Of a DNA stretch of 64,000 nt, positions 50,963 through 59,210 are shown piece after piece. The translations under genes were made by a program, and so were the position numbers. The notes under the pieces are model-generated. The model was not told where the DNA came from. It ran no database searches and saw only the letters and a program-made list of their open reading frames with translations. Source of the DNA: Gordonibacter urolithinfaciens. Lineage in GTDB: Bacteria; Actinomycetota; Coriobacteriia; Coriobacteriales; Eggerthellaceae. How positions within the stretch are numbered: the stretch's first letter is position 1; every line of letters begins with the position of its first letter. Where the stretch lies: contig NZ_LT900217.1 of NCBI RefSeq assembly GCF_900199375.1, positions 620,001-684,000 on the forward strand, in the 5' to 3' direction.

Positions 50963-51841
50963 ATGACGCAAACCGCAATGCTCGAGACCCAGGCCCCGAA
51001 GGCAGGCTACGCCATGGACGACGTGCGCGCGAACGTGGATCCGAAGCCGCAGATCGAAAGTGACGACTACCGTCCCGCCGGCAAGCTGGAGGGCAGAGCC
51101 GCCCTCGTGACCGGGGGCGACAGCGGCATCGGTGCCGCTGCGGCCATCGCCTTCGCCAAGGAGGGAGCCGATGTGGCTCTCGTCTACTACTCCTCCGACG
51201 ACGACGCGCAGGCGGTGGCCGAGCGCATCCGCTCGCTCGGCCGGCGCGCGCTCGTGTTCAAGGGCGACGTGGGCGACGAGGAGTTCTGCCGCCGCACGGT
51301 GGGCGGCATCGTGGACGCCTGGGGCCGCCTGGACGTGCTCGTGAACAACGCCGGCGAGCAGACGCCGCAGAAGAGCATCCTCGACATCACGCAGGCTCAG
51401 CTCGTGCGCACGTTCCAGACGAACATCTTCAGCATGTTCTTCCTGGTTAAGGCCGCCCTGCCGCATATGCCGCGGGGCGGGGCCATCGTGAACACCACGT
51501 CGGTGACGGCCTACCAGGGAAGCCCCCAGCTTCTGGACTACTCGGCCACGAAGGGCGCCATCACGGCGTTCACCCGCTCGCTCTCCGAGAACGAGGAGCT
51601 GGTGGGCCGCGGCATCCGCGTGAACGCCGTGGCGCCCGGCCCCATCTGGACGCCGCTGAACCCCGCGTCCTACGGCGCCGACAGCGACAAGGTGCGCCAC
51701 TTCGGCGAGAGCGTGCCGATGGGCCGCCCCGGCCAGCCCTACGAGCTTGCCCCCGCCTACGTGTTCCTGGCCTGCGACGACTCCAGCTACATCTCGGGGC
51801 AGGTCATCCATGTGAACGGCGGCACCGTGGTGAACGGGTAG
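50963..51841 (+). CDS. Short-chain dehydrogenase/reductase (YghA/YhdF-like)
   Basis: The 292-residue oxidoreductase has the cofactor loop TGGDSGIG (50-57), NNAGEQ near 131, catalytic Ser-Tyr-Lys with YSATK at 193-197, and AVAPGPIWTPLNP. The 40-residue N-terminal stretch with MDDVRANVDPKPQIESDDYR is typical of the YghA/GsiB-like SDR branch often linked to stress. The substrate is unknown. ATG 50963 has AAAGGAG 8 bases upstream. A hairpin at 51849-51880 follows. Confidence 0.9.
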   Translation: MTQTAMLETQAPKAGYAMDDVRANVDPKPQIESDDYRPAGKLEGRAALVTGGDSGIGAAAAIAFAKEGADVALVYYSSDDDAQAVAERIRSLGRRALVFKGDVGDEEFCRRTVGGIVDAWGRLDVLVNNAGEQTPQKSILDITQAQLVRTFQTNIFSMFFLVKAALPHMPRGGAIVNTTSVTAYQGSPQLLDYSATKGAITAFTRSLSENEELVGRGIRVNAVAPGPIWTPLNPASYGADSDKVRHFGESVPMGRPGQPYELAPAYVFLACDDSSYISGQVIHVNGGTVVNG

Positions 51842-51848
51842 GCGCCGA

Positions 51849-51880
51849 GCGCCCGCCGGCCGGTCGGGGTCGGCGGGCGC
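51849..51880 (+). terminator. Hairpin after the SDR gene
   Basis: A perfect 10-bp GC stem (51849-51858 and 51871-51880) lies 7 bases after the stop; no T-run follows. Confidence 0.5.
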
Positions 51881-52196
51881 GAACGCCGACCGGGGTCAGG
51901 AAGGGTACGGTTGATTCCGTTAATCGTAAAAACAGCGGAGAGCGCGAAACGGCTTCGCCCACTGCAAGCGGGAATCATGGAGTCCGACGCAGACGCTGCA
52001 GGCCCGCTTCCGCGTGGAACACGGGCGTCACCTTCCTCTAAAAGCCGTCTGTCCGCAGGACGGGATCGACGTTCGCCAGGAACTTTAGACGGAATTGTGC
52101 CGGGCAGGGCGAAGACGAGACGGTACAATACAGCAGGGGGTTGCGGGATGTGGCCCTCTCGGCGGGCGCCGGGGAAAACGAGGATGGGCGAACGAC
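51881..52196. other. Gap before the GGDEF/EAL gene
   Basis: About 316 bases without a supported gene. TACAAT at 52124-52129, some 68 bases before the next ATG, is a possible -10 element. Confidence 0.35.
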
Positions 52197-54164
52197 ATGG
52201 GATGGAACGTATCGGCCGAGGTCATCGCCTTCATCATCGTGCTCATCATCTCCGTGTACTCGCGCCAAAGCCATGCGGTGCCGTCGCTGAAGAACCGGGT
52301 GTTCCGGCTCTGCCTGGGCACGACGCTGGGCGCCATCGGCACGAACCTGGCTTCCACGCTTCTGATTGCCTACGCGCCCCTGGAGCTGCTGCCGCTCACG
52401 TACCTCGTCACCCACTGCTACTTCGTGCTCACGCCGCTTTTGGGCACCGTGTACTTCTATTACGCCGTGGCCGTGGTGAGCGAGGCGCGGCCGGTCGGGC
52501 GGGCCTTCGCCCTTGCCAGCGGAGTGCCGTGCGCGGTGTACTTCCTGCTGGTGCTGGCGAACGTGCCCACCGGATGGTTGTTCTCCTTCGACGCGGCGGG
52601 CGCCTACGTGCAGGGGCCGTTCATCATCGCCACGTACCTGGTGTTCTACTTCTACTGCATGGCCTGCTTCGCGCTCGTCATGTTCACGCGGGCGCCCATC
52701 GACCCCGTCATCAAGCGCATCCTGGCCGTGTTCCCGCTCATCGCCGTGGCCGTGATCGCCGTGCAGCAGCTGTTCCCAACCTATCTGCTGTCGGGATCGG
52801 CGGCCGCGTGCTCGCTGCTCATCATCTACCTGTACTTGCAGAACAAGCGCCTGTCGGTCGACCAGCTTACCGGCGCCTCCAACCGCCAGGAGTTCCTGTC
52901 CATGGTCTCGCTCATGAACGAGAAGGAGCAGCCGTTCACGGCCGTGCTCGTGTCGCTTTCGAACTTCAAGTTCATCAACGACAAGTTCGGCCACGAGAGC
53001 GGCGACCGGTTCCTGCGCGAGTTCGCCTCGTACCTGGGCGCCATCGGCGACGCGCGGCTCTACCGCTACAGCGGCGACCAGTTCGCCTTCATCGTGAGCC
53101 GCGACGGCGGTTGGGGCACACATGGCGGACAAGACGGGGACGACGCGACCGCCTCCCTGCTGGCCCCGCTGCGACAGCGCCTCGGGGAGCCATGGCGCAT
53201 CGGCGGGCGCTCCTACACCGTGGGCGCCGCCATCGGGGCGGTGAGCTACCCCGTTATCGCGCGCACGCCCGGCGACGTGGTGGCCGCGCTGGAATACGCC
53301 ACGGAGGAGTCGAAGAAGCTCGAGCCGAACACGCCGTGCGTGTGCACGCCGGGCATGATGAAGGCCATCCACCGCCGCAGCGCCATCGCCGACGTGGTGC
53401 GGCGTGCGGCCGAGCAGGACGGCTTCACCATGAACTTGCAGCCCGTGTGGTCCGAGAGCGCGCAGCGGTTCGTGGCGGCCGAGGCGCTCTGCCGCCTGAC
53501 CGACGACGAGTTGGGTCCCATCCCGCCCGACGAGTTCATCCCCATCGCGGAGCAGATCGGCGTCATCTCCGACGTCACGCGCTTCATGCTGGACCGCGCC
53601 TGCGCGTTCGTTCGCTCCTATCGCGGCGCCCACCCCGGCTCAACGTTCCGCGGCGTGTCGGTGAACTTCTCGGCCGTGCAGTTCATACAGGACGACCTGG
53701 CCGAGTCGGTGCTGGCCGTGGTGGAGCGCCACGGCATTCCGGCATCGTGCCTGCGCGTGGAGGTGACGGAGAGCGCCATCATCGCGAACCCCGACGCCGT
53801 GCGCGCGTTCATGGAGAGGATGCACGCGCAGGGCGTGCGCTTCTACCTGGACGACTTCGGCACGGGGTACTCGAACCTCTCCACGCTGCTGGAGCTGCCG
53901 TTCGACGTGGTGAAACTGGATAAGAGCATCCTGCGATCCGCGACGGAGAACGAGCACCTGGTGGAGTTCTTCGGGCTCCTGGCCTCCGGTTTCGGCGCAC
54001 TGGGCACGCAGGCGCTCTCCGAGGGCGTGGAGACGCCGGAGCAGCGCGCCTTCCTGAACCTGTGCGGCTGCGACCTCATGCAGGGCTACCTGTTCTCGCG
54101 CCTCTTGCCGCCCGACGAGGCCGCCGCGGTGATTGCCGCGAGCGAGGAGCGCGCCGAGGGGTAG
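52197..54164 (+). CDS. Membrane-bound GGDEF/EAL domain protein, GGDEF degenerate
   Basis: The 655-residue protein has some seven N-terminal helices (residues 5-215, a 7TM sensor-like part). Then a GGDEF domain follows near 220-345, in which the active-site motif is SGDQF, so cyclase activity is doubtful. An EAL domain comes near 385-645 and keeps EAL (AAEALCRL), VNFSAVQF, VEVTES, DDFGTGYS, KLDKSIL and EGVET. It thus looks like a c-di-GMP phosphodiesterase or receptor. ATG 52197 is the first codon of the membrane part. Confidence 0.88.
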   Translation: MGWNVSAEVIAFIIVLIISVYSRQSHAVPSLKNRVFRLCLGTTLGAIGTNLASTLLIAYAPLELLPLTYLVTHCYFVLTPLLGTVYFYYAVAVVSEARPVGRAFALASGVPCAVYFLLVLANVPTGWLFSFDAAGAYVQGPFIIATYLVFYFYCMACFALVMFTRAPIDPVIKRILAVFPLIAVAVIAVQQLFPTYLLSGSAAACSLLIIYLYLQNKRLSVDQLTGASNRQEFLSMVSLMNEKEQPFTAVLVSLSNFKFINDKFGHESGDRFLREFASYLGAIGDARLYRYSGDQFAFIVSRDGGWGTHGGQDGDDATASLLAPLRQRLGEPWRIGGRSYTVGAAIGAVSYPVIARTPGDVVAALEYATEESKKLEPNTPCVCTPGMMKAIHRRSAIADVVRRAAEQDGFTMNLQPVWSESAQRFVAAEALCRLTDDELGPIPPDEFIPIAEQIGVISDVTRFMLDRACAFVRSYRGAHPGSTFRGVSVNFSAVQFIQDDLAESVLAVVERHGIPASCLRVEVTESAIIANPDAVRAFMERMHAQGVRFYLDDFGTGYSNLSTLLELPFDVVKLDKSILRSATENEHLVEFFGLLASGFGALGTQALSEGVETPEQRAFLNLCGCDLMQGYLFSRLLPPDEAAAVIAASEERAEG

Positions 54165-54219
54165 CCCCGTGCTGCGCAACGTAGCTGATGCAGGATTCCT
54201 ATCGCTTTACCGCGAGCGT

Positions 54220-54927
54220 TCAAGCGGGGCAGGGGAAGAACGGGCAGCCGACCTTCAGGCATTCCCGGTTGCGGTGGTAATAGCGGCAGGTTATGCGCTC
54301 GGGCATCTCCATCTCCACACCGCTCAGCTCGGCCGTGTACGCCGCCGCCTCCTGAAGGGCGACGAAGCCCGTGCGCTTGCAGCAGCGCGGCCCGCCCAGG
54401 TCGGCCAGGCGGCCGAGGATGCGCGAGGTCAAACGCTGCGTCTCGGCCCACGGCCCGCGCGTCATGGGCGTGGAACCCGACACGATGCTCCAGTACATGC
54501 CCGCGCTCACGGCCGCGCCGCAGGCCCCCCAGAGCCCGCAGGCGCCGCCCGGCACGTTCATCGAGCGGTTTCGCATCTCGGCGAGCGCCCGGGGCAGGTC
54601 GAGGTCGCCGCCGGCGTTCTTGTAGGCGGCGAGCAGCGCGGCGCCCACGAGCGTGTGGTGCTCCGGCCCGTTGGGGAAGATGGACTTGTCGTCCATCATG
54701 GCCATCGCCATCTCCACCGGGTTCCTCGAATCGGCGGACGAGCAGTACTCCATGGCATGGTCGACGCCGCCCTTGCGGTGGCAGGCATCGCACACGTAAT
54801 GCCCCGCCGTGCACACGGAATGCCCCGTCTCCTTCTTACCGCAGATATGGCAGGCAACCTCCCGCGCCTCCTCGAAGTAATCGAGCGGCTTCCCGCACAC
54901 CAGGCAGATCGCCAATCCTGCTGACAT
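54220..54927 (-). CDS. DUF5714 family protein with N-terminal zinc fingers
   Basis: The 235-residue protein starts MSAGLAICLVCGKPLDYFEE and has CHICG and HYVCDACHRKGG (zinc-finger-like cysteine pairs), then the FPNGPEHHTLVGAALLAAYK segment of DUF5714. Several conserved cysteines lie in GGACGLWGACGAAV, CCKRTG and a C-terminal CPFFPC. The last groups suggest a metal or cluster site. The family often stands with radical SAM or corrinoid genes, but not here. ATG 54927 follows GGAGAGG. Confidence 0.8.
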   Translation of the reverse strand: MSAGLAICLVCGKPLDYFEEAREVACHICGKKETGHSVCTAGHYVCDACHRKGGVDHAMEYCSSADSRNPVEMAMAMMDDKSIFPNGPEHHTLVGAALLAAYKNAGGDLDLPRALAEMRNRSMNVPGGACGLWGACGAAVSAGMYWSIVSGSTPMTRGPWAETQRLTSRILGRLADLGGPRCCKRTGFVALQEAAAYTAELSGVEMEMPERITCRYYHRNRECLKVGCPFFPCPA

Positions 54928-55307
54928 ACGCCTCTCCTTCCCTCTCCTTCTTGCCGGCACGACCTCACGCCCTCAACTCCACTTGACGGTTTTCCTCACC
55001 ACCATGCCCACCAGCCCGTTGAGCACCGTCACCACGACACCCACCATGATAACGATCCCTGCAGCAGCTAACCACTGCGCCGTGGTTAGCGATCATAGGC
55101 TATCTGCACAGCCGAGAGCAGAAACGCCGCGGTTCCCGCACTCGCGTCGCAAGCCAACTTCGCACACCTGGCCCGCCCCGCCCCTTCCCATCCGGCACGC
55201 CTCCCTCCCGGATCCGCACGGTTACGCCGCATCTCCTGCTATACTGTTCGGGTATACCGGAAAGCAGCACCTGCGCCTCCGGCCGTCACGTGAATGGGGG
55301 GTTCTCA
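54928..55307. other. 380-bp divergent region with a membrane-peptide fragment
   Basis: On the minus strand 54973-55047 encodes a 24-residue peptide (MVGVVVTVLNGLVGMVVRKT and 4 more), a clean membrane helix with a basic end. The open frame upstream adds a few hydrophobic residues but no good start. TATACT at 55240-55245 and a GGTATACC palindrome just after may belong to the promoter of the PucR-like gene. Confidence 0.4.
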
Positions 55308-57005
55308 GTGGCATCTCACGATTTCGGGGACGACGTCTTCCTCACGCCCGCGCAAGGGGGCAGCCTGGCGACGGTGACGCTGCCCATGCTGGAAGATTTC
55401 CTGTCGGACTGCGAGGTCGTCCACCGCCCTCCCGCCGCGCGCCGCACGTTCCGCTGGTTCGCCGCCGTGTCGCACGAGCAGGTGGCGAGCACGGCGCCGA
55501 GCGACCTGGACGACGCGCGGCTGCTGTTCGTGTGCCGCCTCGGCATGGCCGGCACGCTCCTGCGCGACCGCCCGCGGGCCTTCGCGCTGGCGCTGGCGGA
55601 CGGCGGGGAGCACGTCGGGCCCGCCCTCGCGGACGTGGCCGACCGCCTGCTCGTCATCCGCCAACAGGACCGCTTCTCCTACTTCATCTTCCTCGTGCAA
55701 TCCTATTTCATGCGCCTTTTGCTGTGGGAGGGCGAGCTCGACCGCATCGCGCTGCGCCACGGCACGCTCGCCGAGGCGCTCGACGCGAGCGCGCCGGTGA
55801 TGCGCAACTTCATGTTCGTGACCGACAACGAGTTCAACCTCGTCGCGCGCACCTCCGCCATCGAACCGCCCGACGCCCTGCACCGGCGCCTCGTCGAAAC
55901 CGGCTGCCTGTCGCCCCAGATGATCGCGGAGAAGCGCTTCCACCTGCCCGAGAAGGCGTTCTACGAGAAGGAACCCTCCGCCATCACGCCCTACGCGCGG
56001 CTTTCGCACCCGCTGTACCTAAGCCACACCTACTTCGGATCGCTGTCCATGTCATGCCACGTCGCGCCGCTCACCGAGGGGCTGAAGGACCTGTTCTGCA
56101 TCTTGATACGCCACGTCATGCCGCTGTGCGAGCAGCAGTGGCGCTCACAGGTGAAGCTGAACATACCCCACTACTTCTTCTTCGAGAAGCTGCTGGAGCA
56201 CGAGCCCGTGTCGTGCGAGTACGTGGACACGCAGCGGGAGATGGCCGGGCTCGCGGCCAACGCGCAGTACAAGCTCGTGGTGCTGGAGGTGGACGAGGGG
56301 GCCGATCCCGAGAAGGCGGGGCGCGCGGTGCGGGCGGCCGGGCGGCTGAACGGCGGCGACGTGCACTGCTTCGCGTACCGGGCCGAGGTGCTGGCGCTCT
56401 GCTACGCGCCGCCGAGCGACTGCCGCCTCGCGCACCGCCGCACCCTGGACGAGCTCGAGGAGCACGTGAGCGGCCCCTTGGGCATCGACTGCGGCGTGTC
56501 GGAGATATTCGAGGGCATCGAGAACCTCGACCTGGCATACCGGCAGGCGAAGATCGCGCTCGGGCTGCGCCAGACCATCCGCCTGCAGCTCTCCGCCGCC
56601 GAGGACGCCGACCGCGGTGCGTACCTCTTCGGCGACGCGCTCATGTACTTCCTCGTGGATCCGGCGGAGAAGGACGAGCGGTTCATGCGCTTCTGCTTCT
56701 CGCATACCGTGGTGGAGAAGATCCACGCCGAGGACGTTGCCAACAACACGAACTACCTGGCCCTGTTCTGGCACTACCTGAACAGCGGCCGCAACGCCAC
56801 CGCCGTGGCCTCGCGGCTCCACCTGCACCGCAACACCGTGCTCTACCATATAGAGAAGATCCAGCGTCGCTTCGACTTCGACCTCGCCCTCCCCGGCGCC
56901 CGCGAGCGCATGCTCCTGGACTTCAAGGCCTTCTTCCTCACCGAGGGCAGCGATTCCGTAGAGCGGGCGATCGTCGGCGCACGAAGCCCCGAGCAGGAAA
57001 GCTAA
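55308..57005 (+). CDS. PucR/CdaR-like transcriptional regulator
   Basis: The 565-residue protein ends with the PucR-type HTH near 505-545 (YLNSGRNATAVASRLHLHRN, TVLYHIEKIQRRF) after a GGDEF-like regulatory domain that in this family is a degenerate CdaR core. The N-terminal 300 residues lack a known sensor pattern. GTG 55308 is chosen because GGGGGG lies 6 bases upstream; GTG 55290 is possible. It stands at the left edge of module 3, and a second protein of similar type starts at 63767 on the right edge, so one or both may control this module. Confidence 0.8.
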   Translation: MASHDFGDDVFLTPAQGGSLATVTLPMLEDFLSDCEVVHRPPAARRTFRWFAAVSHEQVASTAPSDLDDARLLFVCRLGMAGTLLRDRPRAFALALADGGEHVGPALADVADRLLVIRQQDRFSYFIFLVQSYFMRLLLWEGELDRIALRHGTLAEALDASAPVMRNFMFVTDNEFNLVARTSAIEPPDALHRRLVETGCLSPQMIAEKRFHLPEKAFYEKEPSAITPYARLSHPLYLSHTYFGSLSMSCHVAPLTEGLKDLFCILIRHVMPLCEQQWRSQVKLNIPHYFFFEKLLEHEPVSCEYVDTQREMAGLAANAQYKLVVLEVDEGADPEKAGRAVRAAGRLNGGDVHCFAYRAEVLALCYAPPSDCRLAHRRTLDELEEHVSGPLGIDCGVSEIFEGIENLDLAYRQAKIALGLRQTIRLQLSAAEDADRGAYLFGDALMYFLVDPAEKDERFMRFCFSHTVVEKIHAEDVANNTNYLALFWHYLNSGRNATAVASRLHLHRNTVLYHIEKIQRRFDFDLALPGARERMLLDFKAFFLTEGSDSVERAIVGARSPEQES

Positions 57006-57074
57006 GGGAGGGATCGGAGAGGCGCGCTTCCCTGAAGCTAGAGCCATATCGAGGACGGGTATTCTCCGCCACGC

Positions 57075-57284
57075 TCAAGCGGTAGTGCCCGGATCGCGCT
57101 GCGGCATGCCCGGCGCGAGGCTCGTCGTGCCGGATTGCAGCTCGAGGGAGCCGCCGCAGGCGGCGCAGGCGCGCGTGCCCGGATCGTTCATGCAGCCGCA
57201 CGACGGGCAGCGGCGCACGAGGATGGCCGGAGGCTTCTCGCCCCGGCAGCGGCCGCAGTTCATGCAGTAATGGCAGTTGCCCAT
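57075..57284 (-). CDS. Small zinc-ribbon protein (CGRCRG family, copy 2)
   Basis: The 69-residue protein starts MGNCHYCMNCGRCRGEKPPA and has a second ribbon with RRCPSCGCMNDPGTRACAAC. It shares CxxCGRCRG and the ribbon spacing with the module 2 protein at 34773. The tail is hydrophilic. It follows the MFS gene by 65 bases at the end of the leftward module 3 operon. ATG 57284 has GGGGAGGGGG upstream. Confidence 0.75.
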   Translation of the reverse strand: MGNCHYCMNCGRCRGEKPPAILVRRCPSCGCMNDPGTRACAACGGSLELQSGTTSLAPGMPQRDPGTTA

Positions 57285-57349
57285 AAGCAGCCCCCTCCCC
57301 TCGCTTCACGTGGGGAACCGGGCGGCTCGGCGCCCGGTTCCCGCTGTTC

Positions 57350-58618
57350 TTACTCCGCCTGCTCGTCGGGAGCGGCCGCCTGCTCGTCGGCTATCTTGCG
57401 TGCCACGGAGCTGCGCACGTTCGGGAACAGGAAGAGCGACGCCGCGGCAACGAGGCAGAGCACGGCCGTGGCCACGTAGACGCCCTGGTAGTACGGCACG
57501 CCGTCCACGGCCCCCGTCGCCGCGATGGCGAGGGGCGAGATCACGTAGGACGCGATGAGGAACATGCCGAAGTTCTGGAGCGTGGCCTGGATGCCGCCCA
57601 CCACGCCGTAGTGCTCGGGCTTCACGCTGGGAAGCAGCGTGGGGAGCATCTTCGTGAACGGCATGACCGAGGCCATGAGCATGGGCTGTATGCAGAAGAG
57701 CGCCCAGGTGAGAGGCCCGTACGGCAGGAAGAACACGAGCGCGAAGCACGCGGCGGTGCCCACGAGGCAGATGATGAAGGGCGCCCGCATGTTCTTGAAA
57801 AGCTTCGCGAACACCACCGGCAGCGCCATGGAAGCCACGCAGGCGATCACCGTGTTCAGCGTGGACAGGTCGCCCGCCACGGCCGTAAGGCTCGGATCGC
57901 CCATGAGCGTGGTCACGGCAGCCACCATGTAGGAGCCGTTCACGTTCGTCATGCCGAACACCAGAAGCGCCACGATGGCCACGGCCCACACGTGCCCGTT
58001 CCTCACCACCACGCGCAGGTACGTGCCCACCGGCTCGACCGAGCGGTGCTCGCCGTCGGGATGCTTGCGATACACCGCGAACCACGCCATCACGCCCACC
58101 ACCATGAGGCCGAAGCTGAACCACCACGCGTCCTGGATGGAGGCCACGCGCGAGCCGTACCAGATGGCCAGCGCTGCGCCGGCCGACATGCCGGCCGTGT
58201 ACACGCCCATGGCGAACGAGTTCGCCGTCCCGGGGAACCACAGGCGCAGGAGCTTCGCGGAGTTCGCGTTGAGCGCCGCCACGCCCATGCCCATGAAGAA
58301 GCTCGAGGCGAAGAGCGTCCAGTAGTCGGCCGAGAAGCAGCGCGCGAACGCGCCCAGAAGCGACACGACGAACGCCGCCGCGAACACCTTGCCGAGGCCC
58401 AGGCGGTCGGCCAGCACGCCACCGGCCATGCAGAACAGCACGCCCGAGAAGTACGGAATGGACATGATCATGGAGAACATCATGGGCTCGCACTGGTACT
58501 GCTGCATCACCAGAATCGCCGCGCCGCCCGGCACGATGAACGAGAACTGCAGGCTCACGAGCAGCACCGTCATGCCTATCAGGATGGCCCATCGCCACGG
58601 ATAGAGTTTCTCTTGCAT
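57350..58618 (-). CDS. MFS transporter (module 3, left)
   Basis: The 422-residue protein has twelve helices, the MFS motif ADRLGLGKVFAAAF after helix 2, and a cytoplasmic loop near the middle (YRKHPDGEHRSVE). It belongs with the carboxylate/nitrate-type MFS importers by general style; the substrate is not deducible. It lies between the Fe-S subunit gene and the zinc-ribbon gene on the same strand, so it probably moves substrate or product of the molybdoenzyme. ATG 58618 is preceded by a GAAAGGAT-free AAGGGGG region at about 58628. Confidence 0.88.
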   Translation of the reverse strand: MQEKLYPWRWAILIGMTVLLVSLQFSFIVPGGAAILVMQQYQCEPMMFSMIMSIPYFSGVLFCMAGGVLADRLGLGKVFAAAFVVSLLGAFARCFSADYWTLFASSFFMGMGVAALNANSAKLLRLWFPGTANSFAMGVYTAGMSAGAALAIWYGSRVASIQDAWWFSFGLMVVGVMAWFAVYRKHPDGEHRSVEPVGTYLRVVVRNGHVWAVAIVALLVFGMTNVNGSYMVAAVTTLMGDPSLTAVAGDLSTLNTVIACVASMALPVVFAKLFKNMRAPFIICLVGTAACFALVFFLPYGPLTWALFCIQPMLMASVMPFTKMLPTLLPSVKPEHYGVVGGIQATLQNFGMFLIASYVISPLAIAATGAVDGVPYYQGVYVATAVLCLVAAASLFLFPNVRSSVARKIADEQAAAPDEQAE

Positions 58619-58762
58619 GTTCGACCCCCTTGCGAAACGAAAAGGTAACACCCGGCGCGCCCCTTGCACGCCGGGCGGTGAGGCCGTTGAAGAGCCTCGT
58701 CCGAAACGCCACCAGCCGGTCGTTTTACCGACCAGCCGATCCATGGTGCAGATTGTGAAGCG

Positions 58763-58787
58763 GGCGGGCGGCTTGGCGCCGCCCGCC
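58763..58787 (-). terminator. Hairpin between Fe-S subunit gene and MFS gene
   Basis: A perfect 10-bp GC stem (58763-58772 and 58778-58787) lies 63 bases after the Fe-S gene stop, without a T-run. It may lower transcription of the MFS gene. Confidence 0.45.
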
Positions 58788-58849
58788 GAGAGAGGGAGCG
58801 CGGCGGGAGCGGAAAGCCCCACCCGCCGCAGCGCCTTCCCGCCGCGAGG

Positions 58850-59197
58850 CTACTTCGCGAAGATCACCATCTTGTCCTTCGCGGCCGCCTTCGCCTTGGC
58901 GGCGAGCTCCTCCAGCGTGCCGTAGACCATGACGCCGGCCTGGCAGTGGTGCACGCAGGTGGGAAGCTTGCCGGCCTCCACGCGCACGGCGCACAGGTCG
59001 CACAGGTGCGTGGGCACGGGCAGGTGGTCGTACTCCCACACGCCGTCGGAGCACTGGCGCGGGCCGTCCTGCACGATCTTGATGCCGAAGTCGCCCTTGG
59101 GCAGGTCGTGCTCCTTCTTGCAGGCCACCTCGCAGGCGTGGCAACCCGAGCAGTACTGGTAGTCGATCAGAAGGCCGTATTCGCCGATGTTTGCCAT
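58850..59197 (-). CDS. Small two-cluster Fe-S subunit of module 3 molybdoenzyme
   Basis: The 115-residue protein has CSGCHACEVAC (C16, C19, C22, C26) and a second set LCDLC and TCVHHC. It matches the module 2 subunit in order (IDYQYCSGCH against IDYEWCTGCH) and in LPVPTHLCDLCA. It should carry electrons between the molybdoenzyme and a cytoplasmic donor or acceptor. The gene starts 13 bases after the molybdoenzyme stop. Confidence 0.88.
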   Translation of the reverse strand: MANIGEYGLLIDYQYCSGCHACEVACKKEHDLPKGDFGIKIVQDGPRQCSDGVWEYDHLPVPTHLCDLCAVRVEAGKLPTCVHHCQAGVMVYGTLEELAAKAKAAAKDKMVIFAK

Positions 59198-59210
59198 GAG
59201 TACCTCCTCC

